From Vicia villosa (lineage: Eukaryota > Streptophyta > Magnoliopsida > Fabales > Fabaceae), in assembly GCF_029867415.1 (NCBI RefSeq), contig NC_081183.1:32038980-32102979 (forward strand): a stretch of DNA of 64,000 bases. Reading direction: 5' to 3'. Positions 47,362 to 62,610 of the stretch are shown here, piece after piece; position 1 is the first letter of the stretch; each line of letters begins with the position of its first letter. The notes under the pieces are model-generated. The model had not been told where the DNA came from, made no database searches, and saw only the letters and a list, made by a program, of their open reading frames with translations. Made by a program: the position numbers and the translations under genes.

Positions 47362-47762
47362 GTAAGTGTTTGGTTTTGTGGTAAGAAAAATTATTTTGAG
47401 TGAATTGATTCTATGCAAGTGATTTTGGTTAAAAGTGAGTTGAATGTAAAGTTATTTATATTTGGATAGTTTTATGCTAAATTGATTTTTCAATGTAAAA
47501 ATCACATTTTAACTCAAAAGATATAAATTCTAATTTCAAGAAGAATATATTCTAAAAGAAAAATCAATTATACTTTAAAAAAACAAATACTTCAAAATTA
47601 TTCCAAAATCAATTTTACACCTCTAGAATCGAGTTTTCCTCATTCAAAAGCTAAACAAAATATACACTAAAGATTAAATAGAAAATCAGTTACAATTGAT
47701 TGCGCAGAAAATTAATTGCAAGTGATTACACTAACTACCCAACTTCTTGTAACCAAACTAAT
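47362..47762. mobile_element. possible MITE
   Basis: AT-rich 400-bp block bounded by GTGTTTGGTT near 47366 and AACCAAACTA near 47751, which form a short imperfect inverted repeat. The call is weak because the repeat is short and no clear target duplication was found. Confidence 0.3.
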
Positions 47763-48083
47763 TTGCTTTAGTATATTAATAAAATTAATATTCCACCTTA
47801 GTTTGAATTGTGAATGTTGCAAACTCCTAACTTGGTAACATAGGATTTAAATGAGTTCACATAAAGACACATCGTGAAAATATTCCCAACTTTAGATGAT
47901 AAGGGAACCAATAGAAGATGAATGATGCCTTTCTGAGTTTTCTCTCAAATAAAATGGAACTCAATATTTATATGTTTAGAGCTCGCATGGAATGAAAGAT
48001 TATGCAGTTGGAACATTAAGTTTAAGCTTCAAATAATTTTGGTCATTATAGACAAAACTAACATCACTATTAGTTTTATGGTT

Positions 48084-48902
<819 letters not shown>

Positions 48903-48910
48903 TATAAATA
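48903..48910 (+). promoter_or_regulatory. TATA box of SKP1-like gene
   Basis: TATAAATA, 78 bp before the ATG, well placed for a transcription start near 48935. Confidence 0.6.
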
Positions 48911-48987
48911 CTGTCAAGCTGTTCACTACTTAATATCCTTACAAGGGTTAGGGTTTCTGAATAGTATTCAACAATCAAAGTTCAATC

Positions 48988-49471
48988 ATGGCATCAACAA
49001 AGAAGATCAATCTCAAGAGTCGTGATGGTGATATTTTCGAAGTCGACGAAGCAGTGGCGTTGGAATCACAAACGATCAAGCATATGATTGAGGATAATTG
49101 CGCCGATGACACTGGAATTCCTCTTCCAAATGTAACCAGCCAGATTTTGGCAAAAGTCATTGAGTACTGCAAGAAGCATATTGTCGAGGCTGCGAATTCT
49201 GAAGAAAAACCTTCTGATCATGATGATGGTCTCAAGGCTTGGGATGCCGAGTTCGTAAAGGTTGATCGATCAAGTCACACTCTTTGAACTCATATTGGCT
49301 GCAAACTATTTGGACATCAAGAGTCTTTTAGAACTTACAACCCAAGCTACCGCGGACATGATGGTTGGTAAGACTGTTGAGGAGGTTCGCAAAATGTTTA
49401 ATATTGTGAATGACTTCACAGAAGAGGAAGAGGAAGAAGTTCGCCGCGAAAATCAATGGGCTTTTGAATGA
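48988..49471 (+). pseudogene. SKP1-like (ASK) gene broken by a 4-bp duplication
   Basis: SKP1 joins Cullin1 to F-box proteins in SCF ubiquitin ligases. The N-terminal POZ-like part is intact ([19 protein letters not shown]..., through [21 protein letters not shown]). At about 49262-49270 the sequence GATCGATC stands where GATC is expected; the 4-bp gain shifts the frame and ends the protein at 99 residues. The other frame then carries the SKP1 dimerisation/F-box-binding part ([18 protein letters not shown]..., [20 protein letters not shown]) to 49471. Without the 4 bp the frame would be 159 codons, normal for the family. There is no intron, as in many plant SKP1 paralogues. The promoter looks sound, so a truncated product could still be made. 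Confidence 0.88.
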
Positions 49472-50364
49472 TTACACATATTTTTTTTCAGATTTTATAA
49501 GATATAGAGTGATAAGTTTAATGACTAAATTCATGTTTTATTCATTATTATATTTTAAGGATCTGTCTACTCTTATGTTATGTTAGTTTTATTCATCAAA
49601 GAGCTGCCATATTATGTATTTATATATGTTTGAGTCTGAATTAATGTTTCTCTTATATTTATATCGATGCTGTGTTATTGATTTGTGCATTGGTTCTGTT
49701 TGGAATTAATATGCGGTAGTTTGTGTATATTTTCAGATTGTATCATTTTTCTCTTTCATATATTTAGATGTGGTTTGTGTATAATTTAATATGGTTGTAT
49801 TGTATGATTCTTCTCTTTTACATATTGTGTAGTTTGTGTATATTGTTATGATTAAATCATAGTAGAGGGATTGTGTACATTCTGAGTCTCATACTTGAGA
49901 GACTATGTACATTCTACTTTCCTTTTTAAAATACTCCGTCCTTTTATTTTAGAGGGATTGTGTACATTTCAGTCTTATCTTGGACCGTGTATGAACTTGG
50001 ACATGGGGTGATGAGACCAGGTTAAAATTCAGACATGATGGGGATTATTGGGCAAAGGCAAAAAGGTTGGCCTAAGCCAAACACATCCCTTTTAATGATA
50101 AGAACATCTCTACTCAGACATAGCTTTTAAAGACTTATAAATAATCATACATAATTGATCCTAGATAAAAAGGTAAAGAAATTGATCCATATTGAATGAT
50201 CTCATGTAGAAAATGAGCGAGACATCGATGTTTAAGGCTTATCAATTGTCCAAATAAAGATTCAAAGATTGAGTCTGCAAAATTGTATATAAATGAGCAA
50301 CGAATAATTAGACAACTTGTACCGAAACTGACATTACGATCCTAACCAGCCTAGATCTAATCAG
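49472..50364. other. AT-rich spacer
   Basis: A short direct repeat, AGAGGGATTGTGTACATT, occurs near 49863 and 49957, with ACTCCGTCCTTTTATTTT between the copies, which resembles the end of a Stowaway-type MITE. No second end was found. Confidence 0.4.
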
Positions 50365-50470
50365 GGGCGGAACCACATGGTTATCAGGGTGTGCAGTTGC
50401 ACCCCGTCAACTTTTTAAATGTATACTAATTATATGTCTTTTCAATCTTGACCCTCCTCAATTTTAGACA

Positions 50471-50670
50471 ATCCCACGTAAGTATTCAACATGTTTAATA
50501 ACATCAATACGCGGCCAAAACTCCCACGTAAGGATCCAACATCTTTAATAGCCTTAAGAGGCGATAAGTGCTCTCACGTAGGGATCTAACATGATTAATA
50601 GCCTTAAGAGATAGCAATAATTCCAACGCAGGATCCAACATGTCTAATAGTCTTAAGAGGTGATCTTGAC
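50471..50670. repeat. 50-bp tandem repeat, 4 copies
   Basis: Related starts CCCACGTA, CCCACGTA, CTCACGTA and CCAACGCA lie at 50473, 50523, 50573 and 50623, each followed by GGATCCAACAT-like and TTAATAGCCTTAAGAG-like blocks. Confidence 0.85.
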
Positions 50671-51079
50671 CTTACTCCTTTGCTTTTTGAGATCCTGCAA
50701 GTAAACTAGCAACAACCCAACAACGATATAAATAAAGGAAAGGCCTAATAAAAATAGTGTGTTGATATAACAATTTCGGAAAAGAGCTCCCCATGGAAAC
50801 ATTAATATCGTTACAAACATAGACGAGATTGTAACTCGCCTAAAACATGTAAACATTAAATATACTAAAGTAAACGAGGCCCTTTTGCCCCATCATTCAA
50901 CTCTCCTTTCCTACATAATTGGCGATCTCTTCACTACAATTAGGGAGGATCTCCTCAGCATAAATTTTCTCCAGTGTCTCTATCCCTTTCTTCGTGCTCA
51001 CGGTGCTTACGCATGTTGTTTTGACCCTCTTCAACTTTAAGCTTTCCACATAACATTTTCTAGCAATATTTTGATTTCC

Positions 51080-51902
51080 TTAGATAACACCAACCCGACC
51101 ATCTAAGAGAAGGTACTTCATGCACATGTATAAGGCGGATAGGACAACTACCAAATGGTAAAGTGTAGGTTTCCCAATAATCATAGTATACGATGAGGGT
51201 GTAGCAATGACCAAATATCTTACCTTGATCTCTCTAGCATTTTCTCTTATTTCAAATGTAGTATTTAGTGTTATATAACTCTTCACCTTTATTGGTTCGC
51301 CCGGAAAACTACCAACAATGGGAATTAGGTCTGATGACTTTAGTCTTGGGAGCCACAGGTTGGGGGATATTGTGCATGTGTAGGACTTCACGCCATATTT
51401 GCCGTGGACGAGAATTTACAAGAGTGAATTGGCTCTCATGGGCGATGTGTATTGGCTCCTTCGTAATATGTATGCGCCGAGAGTGAAATCATTTGTGTCA
51501 CTTCCCTACTTCTCTGCATTACTCTCCTTGTCCTTTATGTAACACTCTGCTCGTGTCACTATATTGGCCAACATTATCGTTGATCTTTCGGCGACGGAGT
51601 GTTGATGGAGGTCACATGCTCATATGGGTCGATGCGTCCATCTAACCTAGCCAATGATGGCCTCTTAAAGTACTATGGAATGAGCTCCTCCCATATTTTT
51701 TTTGACAGAGGTTGGGAATCCAATGATTCTAGTTCATCCACAATATTCATCCCTTGTTAGAGTTGTTGGATATGATGAATGTTATCTTCCAAAGTTTGTT
51801 CTAGCGACGAAGGTTGTCCATAACGACTCACATTTTCGCTATGACACTTTCCTTGATGTCAGAGTCTTCGTTGATCGAATTAGTTGTCTTCTTGTTCACC
51901 AT
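51080..51902 (-). pseudogene. Ty3/gypsy gag-protease remnant
   Basis: On the minus strand 51391-51080 reads as a gypsy protease region (VKSYITLNTTFEI, VRYLVIATPSSYTMIIGKP, YMCMKYLL). Upstream (51902-51400), in broken frames, are gag traces such as DPYEHVTSIN and TRAECYIKDKESNAEK, with an ATG at 51902. Many stops separate the pieces. No RT follows toward 50700. Confidence 0.65.
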
Positions 51903-51973
51903 GATGTGGGGTGAGTATAAAGACAATATTCTGGTTGAATGCAGTGATCGTGATCCAGGACAGTTTTACCAGT

Positions 51974-51991
51974 GCCCCACAATGGATGTCA
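51974..51991 (-). other. degenerate gypsy primer-binding site
   Basis: On the minus strand TGACATCCATTGTGGGGC resembles the plant gypsy PBS TGGCGCCCACCGTGGGGC with only G-to-A and C-to-T changes. It lies about 70 bp before the gag trace on that strand, in the right order. Confidence 0.55.
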
Positions 51992-51993
51992 AT

Positions 51994-52310
51994 TATACTG
52001 GATAAAAGTATAATATGCATGACAACCCTTGGAAGATAAGGGTTGCCAGAGGCTTTAAGCATCGAGAGCTAACTCGCGTGAGGTAAAAAGTTATTGTATT
52101 GGTGTTTCTTGGGGATCCCCTCCCCCCTTTCAGTATCATCATTCTGATGTATCTATAGCCTCCAAGAGCCTTGAATCGAAAGAGTTAAGTCTCCCAATAA
52201 TTTAGTAACCACTCGTATGCGTGGGTGGTTTATTCTCTGAAGTATGTATGATGTGGTTCAGTCTCATGACTTCCTATATGTAACATATGTTGATCCAATA
52301 TACACGCTCT
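51994..52310 (-). repeat. probable 5' LTR remnant of minus-strand gypsy element
   Basis: It lies on the LTR side of the PBS and is rich in short GC blocks. No partner LTR is in the window, so the outer end is a guess. Confidence 0.35.
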
Positions 52311-52970
52311 ACAGATGATCACACATTATGACCATAAAAATATATACTCAAGCGACACATCTGAACAAGAGGCGCTCGAACCAAAAGAGAAACACTCGAA
52401 CTAGCACAAAGGAAATTCGAAAAGGTCAAAAGACCAAAGTGTGCCCCTCGCTCACCACTGTCTCTAGATTAGATCACTACATAATTAATCTAAACATCAA
52501 AATATTTCAACCTTCCCATACTTAATTTTACACCAATTATAAAAATGACAAAGCACCAAAATTTGAAGAGATTCTAATAGAATCAATCTTACTCTATTAA
52601 CACCATCACATTTTTGCATCCTAAAGCAATGATGTTATTCGGTACAATAATACACAAGTTTGTATAGAATTTGGTATCTAGGTGAGACCACAACAACAAC
52701 AACTAAGTAAAAATAATATTAAAACAAAATAACACATTCCCTTGAAGACTCGTCCTTTGGCTACCTTGGTTACATGTCTCTTGAGGCCATAGTTGAACAT
52801 ATCATGTAGCAAATCATGTACATCTCTGGCCCAACAATTTTATGAATAAGCTCTCATCATATTTCTTATACATTTTCCGAAACCTATTAACATGGTCTAC
52901 ACATTACTATACAATATTACAAAACTCATATATACGTATGTACTGCTGTGAATCATGTGAACAACAATGA
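52311..52970. other. spacer and 3' flank of aspartic proteinase gene
   Basis: The part nearest 52970 should be the 3' UTR of the minus-strand gene. No other coding signal was seen. Confidence 0.5.
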
Positions 52971-56305
<3,335 letters not shown>

Positions 56306-56570
56306 CTTGGGAATGGGATGATATTGACTTTTATGGCCACAGTTTGACCGAGATGGTACACTAAAAAGGAGAAATTTGGATTTTGACAATCTAATAAGCT
56401 GGGGAGTAACATACTTTTCGTATTGCGTAGTATATTATCTTTTCATTTTTCTGTCCTAACAAATACCATCCGATTAATGATTCTCATATCATTTTTTTAC
56501 ATTAAATAAATGTGTGCCCGCATAGGTTAAAATAATTGTCTACATTAAAATTCTATTTAAATGTTGATTA
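56306..56570. other. 5' flank of aspartic proteinase gene
   Basis: Presumed promoter region of the minus-strand gene, bounded by the Copia-C LTR. TATATTAT-type stretches occur near 56430, but none is decisive. Confidence 0.35.
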
Positions 56571-57637
56571 TGTAATCACAGGGGCTTTTTCGTAAAAGTA
56601 TATGACTATAAGTGCACATATACTAAAACTTTTTTCAAATGTTTTTATCAAGAAAAAACATCAAAAATACATAGTAATCGATTAGATAATAGTAAATTTC
56701 ATTTTGGGCACACCTTCTTTTCTCATTTCAAACCATTAACCATCCAGAATCTTATTTTGACACTTTCATCTATCTCTCTCTCTCTCTCTCAAGTTTTATT
56801 TTAACTTTCTCTCACTAGATTTATAGTCAAATGCTTTTGCGAGAGAAGTTCCTTTGAAAATGAAGTTGCTTGTGTAAAATTGGAAAGGGAAGAATTGTAA
56901 AATTCACTAAGCGAATCTTTTGTATACATCTTGGTTGAATATTTTCCAATTAAATATTGTTTGTGGTTTGAAGTTAAACCCGATAAAAGCTTAGGTTGGA
57001 GATTATGTGATCAGTCCTAGGTTGAAGATTAGTCGTTGTTAAAATCTTCATTGGTTCTTGGTTAGCCTGGTATTAAAGTCTTCATATATTAGAGATTAGT
57101 CCGATCAAAATTCTGTAGGTTGTTTGGTTTGTCCTATTAAAACTAGAGGAATTGAGCTCAGATATTTTAGAACTTGAAGACTAACTGCTTCAAGGTTCGT
57201 GTTCTTGGAAAGGAGACTAACCACTTCAGTCTACAATTGGGAAGGAAGATTGGTCACTTCACTCTCAGCATTATACCAGGGAAAAGACGCAAAATGCCCA
57301 TATTTATCGTTTTGTAATATTTGGTTGAAGGTCAACCATCGTTTCCTTGTATAAGGGAGTTTGTAAGTCTTTCCTACTAAAAGCTCTAAAGTATTATTGA
57401 AAACTTTCAAGACAAAGTCTTGTGGAGAGAAGTAGATCCTTTTGATTTGACTGAACCTCTATAATTCTTTGTGTTCTTCTTCCCTTAACTATTTACTTTC
57501 CTCTATTTACTTTTTCGTTGCTTAGTCTTTTTAAAAATGTTTCTTAAAATCTGATTAACTTGTCAAAAGCTTTCAAAACTAAGTTTTTCCAAACCACCCA
57601 ATTCATCCCTCTTATGTGTAACGTCTCAAGTCTAACA
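56571..57637 (+). repeat. 5' LTR of decayed copia element Copia-C
   Basis: Its first 100 bp match 61228-61330 (GGCTTTTTCGTAAAAGTATA and a TATCAAGA-AAACATC block). It ends GTCTAACA directly before a copia PBS. A (CT)n run lies near 56772-56790. The two LTRs diverge strongly after the first part. Confidence 0.6.
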
Positions 57638-57639
57638 AG

Positions 57640-57651
57640 TGGCATTAGAGC
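57640..57651 (+). other. Copia-C primer-binding site
   Basis: TGGCATTAGAGC, two bases after the LTR end, close to the initiator tRNA-Met type PBS. Confidence 0.7.
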
Positions 57652-57688
57652 ATAAATCATGTTCAAAGACTAACCGTCTCAGGAGAAA

Positions 57689-58660
57689 GATGACTCCTTA
57701 CACAAGATCTTTTTTAAATACACCACCGCCTTTTGAAAATAACAACTTTTTTATTTGACAAGCTAGATTCAAACTTTTATTTTTTTTTAAAGCTTATATC
57801 ATAAATTGTGGGAAGCAATTGTAAATGGTCCAGTTTACTCCTCTTAACAAATATATGATGAAGTAGTGGATAAACTCTATTCTTTTTGGACTCAAGAAGA
57901 AAAGAGAAAAGATAGATATAAATCTCAAAACCAATAATTTCATAATAATGTCTTTAGATGGTAGTACTTTTTCTCTGTTCGTCATTGTAAAACCGCCAAG
58001 CAAATGTGGGATACTATAGAAAAAATATATGGAGTTTCTCCGAGTATCAAACTAGAGAAGTTGAACACACAAAGCAAAGAAGACGTAGATACTAGTCTTG
58101 GATGCTCTTCTATTTTTAGAAATATATGAATCTTTGTTGGAAACTATTGTACTAATAAATATCTAAGAATTAAGAATTGGAAAGTTGATCCAACTCTTAC
58201 ATCTATAAATGAGAACCTTCATGAGTTTCATAAAAAATCAAGAAAGAAAAAAATCGTAGAGAAGATGAATGGGCTGACTCAATTAATTAAAGATGGACAA
58301 ATTCAAACCGAAGAATCATCATCCTCATCTTTCTGATATCATAAAACTCTGGTCCAATCCTTCGAAAGCACATACTTATTCATTAAACGACCAACATCAG
58401 ACGAAAGATCCTTTTGTTCAAAGAATGAAAAAGGAGATGAAGAAGTTTCTTCAACATAAGAACAATGAAAAGGATGAGAAACATCAACCTCAGGGATAAA
58501 CATGAAAGAATCGTCTTCTAAGAAAGAAGATATAATATGCTCAAGAGCACCCAATAAGGAAGATACAATTTTGAAATTAGAAAATGAAGATCTCATAAAA
58601 GAGAAAACTGGACACTTGAAATCTTTTTGCTTTAAATTGAAAAGATCTAAAGGTAATTAA
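57689..58660 (+). pseudogene. Copia-C gag, heavily decayed
   Basis: Fragments in shifting frames resemble SIRE-type Gag: LWEAIVNGPVYS, CKTAKQMWDTIEKIYGV and NENLHEF, the last followed by a charged tail. Several stops and frameshifts. No pol region was recognised after it. Confidence 0.6.
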
Positions 58661-59551
58661 TCACCTTAGATCTTCTATGACTAATACACCCAGGCTTAAG
58701 AAGATGATATGGGCATCAAAGGTGAAACCTTAAGTGTTTTGCAGGAATGCATTGCAACTTAAAGTCTAAATGATTATTTGCAGAAGATGAACAAAACATC
58801 AGTATACTCTAGGAGTATACATGATAGATATCTTTGATTCCGAAGATGAACGATGATGGATAATGTCAACCGTTGTGATCAAAGCAATATATTTAAGAAT
58901 ATCTCAAAATTGGTGATCTGAAATGATCAGTTGAATGAATAAGTCTTTAATGGACTTATCTATTTTATGGAGTTACCAACTCTCACATCCAACGATGTAT
59001 GGAGAAGGATACACCATATGGTGTATTCCTTTTAGGGAAATATTTATCCAGAATTTATGATAAAGGAGGTAAAATCATTTTAAGGTTGAAATGATCAGGA
59101 AAATTTGATTAACCCCTTAAAATAATTATTTTATTTATTTTATCTTTTAAATTAAAATATTTTTAATCCCCCATAAAAATTAGCATTTTTAGTGTTCCAT
59201 AGCAAAAGGTGCAAATAACGACAAATGGGTACATAAAGATCTAGAACAAGGCCCAAGAAGGTTGAAATATGAGGTCCTAATCGATTAGCACATATTGCTA
59301 ACCGACTAAAAAAGCTTAACAGATGTATTTTCATATCAAATCTAAGAACACCTTGCACACCAAGTAAATCAAATCTCAACATTTATGAAGATCTCGTCAA
59401 AATCAGAAAGATTGAAAAATCTATTGAATTAGAGGAAAAATTTAATCCATTAGAAGACTTAAAGAAGCAGAATTTGGATCTGGTTTTTGGACAACACAAT
59501 ATGCACATAAAGTTACTTATTCAATGTGCTCAAATCCTCCAGAAGGCACAC
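58661..59551. other. unrecognised internal sequence of Copia-C
   Basis: No domain recognised on either strand. GATTAG/CTAATC-type blocks (near 59280) hint at LTR-derived sequence. Confidence 0.35.
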
Positions 59552-59560
59552 TATAAATAG
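59552..59560 (+). promoter_or_regulatory. TATA-like box inside Copia-C
   Basis: TATAAATAG, about 100 bp upstream of the pseudogene below. It may be an independent promoter or part of another inserted LTR. Confidence 0.4.
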
Positions 59561-59666
59561 GTACCTCATTCTCACCCTTCTTGCATCTCATTCCTACTTC
59601 TCTCTTGCATCACATATTCTCTATGAATTTATTCTTGTGAGTCATTTCTTTTCCATAAGTGTCACC

Positions 59667-60531
59667 ATGATATCCCCTACTCAAAAACCCAAAATACCAC
59701 CACAAAAAGAGATGACATCATAGTTGCGATGATAAATGGACATGAAGAAGAAAAGAAGATAATCCTAGATAAAAAGAACATAGAGCCATAGTTTTTGGAT
59801 GAAACCTTCATGAGATAATGCAAAACATACTTTCACATCTGTCAAGTTTTATTAAGAGTATTCTTCACAAAAGAACATAATAGAATCTTTTCAAACCTAG
59901 TACAAAAATTTTACACCCACTTGGACATTCTAGTAAAACCCCTAATATCCTTAGAAAAGAAGGTGAAGATAACAATTCATAGAGAATAATTTGGAAGAAT
60001 GTTTGAAATACCCTTCCTTGGAACACCCTACACACCTGAAAAACCATTAGAACTCAAAAACTTCAAACGAAACGTAGCTCTAAACTCTCTTGTAACCAAT
60101 CCCATGGATAAAAGAAGTGTTCATTCAAAACAACATTACTAAAACCAAAAGTCCGAATACTCCACTATCTTCTAACAAGAATCTTACTTCCAAGAAATAT
60201 AAATTTCAACTTTGTTATCAAGAACAATATTGTACCTCTTTGGCTCCTTACTCAAAACATATCAACCAATTGGGTAGATGGAATATTTTAGCACATGTCT
60301 CTCTGTAGAGTAAAACCCTCAATAGATCTCCCATTTAGGGCAATGATTACAATAATTCTAAGATACTTCATCAGTTATATTCAAATGGAAAGATCAATCT
60401 CATCCAACAACAAAATCGATTATACCAGCCTCAGAAATATGAAGATGAAAATCAAATATGAAGAAGTGAGAGATGATTGGGATAATGATGAAGAAGATGA
60501 AACATATGACATTGGCATAAAACAAGTTTGA
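59667..60531 (+). pseudogene. plant 'putative transposon protein'-like pseudogene
   Basis: Starts near the ATG at 59667 (MISPTQKPKI). Broken frames then give segments in the order seen in the plant-specific putative transposon protein family: VQKFYTHLDILV, GRMFEIPFLGTPYTPEK, a histidine/leucine-rich middle, and HVSLCRVKPSIDLPFRAM before an acidic tail (EVRDDWDNDEEDE). At least six stops or shifts separate them. The family assignment is from memory of its motif order and is moderate. Confidence 0.45.
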
Positions 60532-60796
60532 TAAATATGTCATAGAAAAAGAAGTAAAAGAGATGAAGAAGATAATCTCAAAAGAATAAAAGGCATCTAT
60601 GATAATTTTATGAACTCACTTATTTGTTTAAATTCCTGCAAAATTTCCCTTTATGTACTTTAGTGTACTTTTTTTCACCTTGAATTTCAGTAATAATACT
60701 AGTGCGATGTTTTTTATGTTTTAAATGTCTAAAACGTCCTTGTTTTGAACATTTACTTATCGTAATGCATCTTTACCCGCCTTTTAAATTTTGACA

Positions 60797-60985
60797 AAGG
60801 GGAAGAAGTATACTCTCTAGGGGTGGGTATATTTTTTTAACCACCTCCCCTGAGAGATGCGTTATCATCATCAAAAAGGGGGAGGATATGGAACTAAGGA
60901 CAATAAGCTTTTGAAAGGGGAAGAAGTATACTCTCTAGGGGTGGGTATATTTCTTTAACCACCTCCCCTGAGAGATGCGTTAACA
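60797..60985 (+). repeat. direct duplication near 3' end of Copia-C
   Basis: A 70-bp block (GGGGAAGAAGTATACTC ... GAGAGATGCGTTA) occurs at about 60797-60866 and 60916-60985 with one substitution. Each copy holds AGGGGTGGGT facing ACCACCTCCCCT, an imperfect hairpin. AAAAAGGGGGAGGA lies between them and resembles a polypurine tract. Confidence 0.8.
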
Positions 60986-61227
60986 TAAGCTTTTGAAGAT
61001 GAAAACTAAGGAAAATAAATGATAAGTCAAGTTCAATGCTTAAACGGTTAAAGATGCAAACCTAAGTGTTATTGTTTGATAAACTAAACTATCGGAAGAA
61101 GGAAAGCAAAATGAAAATGATCTAAAGCCTCAAGTGACCAAAAGTAGTGTCAACACAAGAGGTAGTATCTAACAAAGGTCTTGTAGAAAATGAGTGAATA
61201 TCCTAATTTAGTAAGTGAGTGAACTAA

Positions 61228-61267
61228 TGTAAACATAATGGCTTTTTCATAAAAGTATATGGCTATA

Positions 61268-61302
<35 letters not shown>

Positions 61303-61499
61303 ACCTTTTTCAAATGATTTTATCAAGAGAAAACATCTTCAAAAATATCTTAGAGTTGTGCTAGATGACTTTAGAGTTATGGAAATAGCTAGAAGGAAAA
61401 ACTTGTCTAATCTAATTGATTGGGTCTTTGGTCTAATAGATTATGTTAGTTCCATGGTTTTGTGTTTGGCATTAATTTTGCTAAAATATGGTTCTTAAC
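61228..61499 (+). repeat. 3' LTR of Copia-C, cut by Copia-D
   Basis: Matches the start of the LTR at 56571 for about 100 bp. It contains a (CA)n run at 61270-61298 where the 5' copy has only GTGCACATATAC. It ends where the Copia-D LTR starts. Confidence 0.55.
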
Positions 61500-61502
61500 T
61501 GA

Positions 61503-62542
61503 TGTTGAGCAAGATGTTGAAACATCTTCACCAACTGTCATAACAGGTTCAACTGTTATGTGTTTTGATAGGTATTATGCCAGATGTTGTGACATCCAAC
61601 ACCAAAACATATCCTGATAGTTCAGACTGGATTTTTAATCCTTAAGATCTGATTGAAAAAAAATGAGAATCTGTAATATTGAGATACTCATTACAGGCGC
61701 AGCCAATCAAGGAGTTTTTAGGACAAATGCATATTTGTTTTGGATTTTAGAAAAAGGATCTTTGAGTTTTTTTAAGAAAACTAATATTTTATTTGATTTG
61801 ATTTGTTCCTATTTTGTTTAAAGATCTTGCAGTTGTTTTAGAAAGGAAAAGATTATATTTATTTCAGAGTACAAGCCCATAATGCAATAGTCTATAAATA
61901 AGGACTTGGTAAACCTAGTTTTTAAAGTATTCACAAATAGAAATCGTGTGTGAAAAACAAGGATTGATGTTTTTGGGAGTCCTTTAAGGTTTTTCGTGTG
62001 TTCTACTTGTGTGTCGCTCATGTATCTTATGATACATTGAGGTGGACCGTGTGTTCTTACTCTTGAAGCTTTTAAGAAAAATAGTTGAGTATTGTTCTTG
62101 ATCGAATCTTTTAAGCAAGATCAAATATTGTTTAAATGAAAATGTCATCTTTCTAATTTGGTTCCTCTGGTCTCAAGGTGTGTGACTATTTTTATTACTG
62201 CGGTGATTGTGAGTTAGTTGTTAATTTCTCATATCTTGATGTTTATTTCTAGATAGAAGTTGCATTGAGTAGTGATTAGGAGAAACATTGTAAACTGGAA
62301 CTGTTTAGACTTTGAAATAGTACTTATAATAGTGGATTTCCTTCCTGGCTTGGTAGCCCCCAGATTAGGTGTTGTTGCACTTAACTAGGTTAACAATTTC
62401 TTTTGTTATTTCTCATTATGCATTTAGTTTTTCAGTTTTGATAATTATGTTATCAGTCAGCAAATGTTATAACATCTGTCTTGATATTGTGTGTTGTTAA
62501 GACATCTGTCTTGAAATCTATTTTGTAAGTTTTATAATTTCA
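61503..62542 (+). repeat. 5' LTR of Copia-D
   Basis: Starts about TGTTGAGCAAGATG and ends ATTTCA directly before a PBS-like TTGGCATTAGAG. TATAAATA lies at 61893-61900. The partner LTR is outside the window, so the left end could be three bases earlier. Confidence 0.65.
61893..61900 (+). promoter_or_regulatory. TATA box of Copia-D LTR
   Basis: TATAAATA; the transcript would start near 61925. Confidence 0.55.
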
Positions 62543-62543
62543 A

Positions 62544-62556
62544 TTGGCATTAGAGA
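62544..62556 (+). other. Copia-D primer-binding site, degenerate
   Basis: TTGGCATTAGAGA follows the LTR end; it keeps the TGG-CAT-AGAG pattern of initiator tRNA-Met sites. Confidence 0.5.
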
Positions 62557-62610
62557 AGGCTCCATGTTCTGTTTATTGGGTGAGCTCCAGGGAGAATATT
62601 TTCAAGTACT

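Noticed and set aside
49925..49960. Stowaway MITE (ACTCCGTCC)
   Set aside because: Only one end is present and no TA target duplication pair was found.
50365..50460. hAT-type element start (CAGGGGCGGAACCA)
   Set aside because: The start resembles common plant hAT ends, but no matching TCCGCCCCTG end or 8-bp duplication was found.
51702..52005. Plus-strand frames of 60-70 codons
   Set aside because: They lie antisense to the gypsy gag/PBS remnant, which explains the sequence better.
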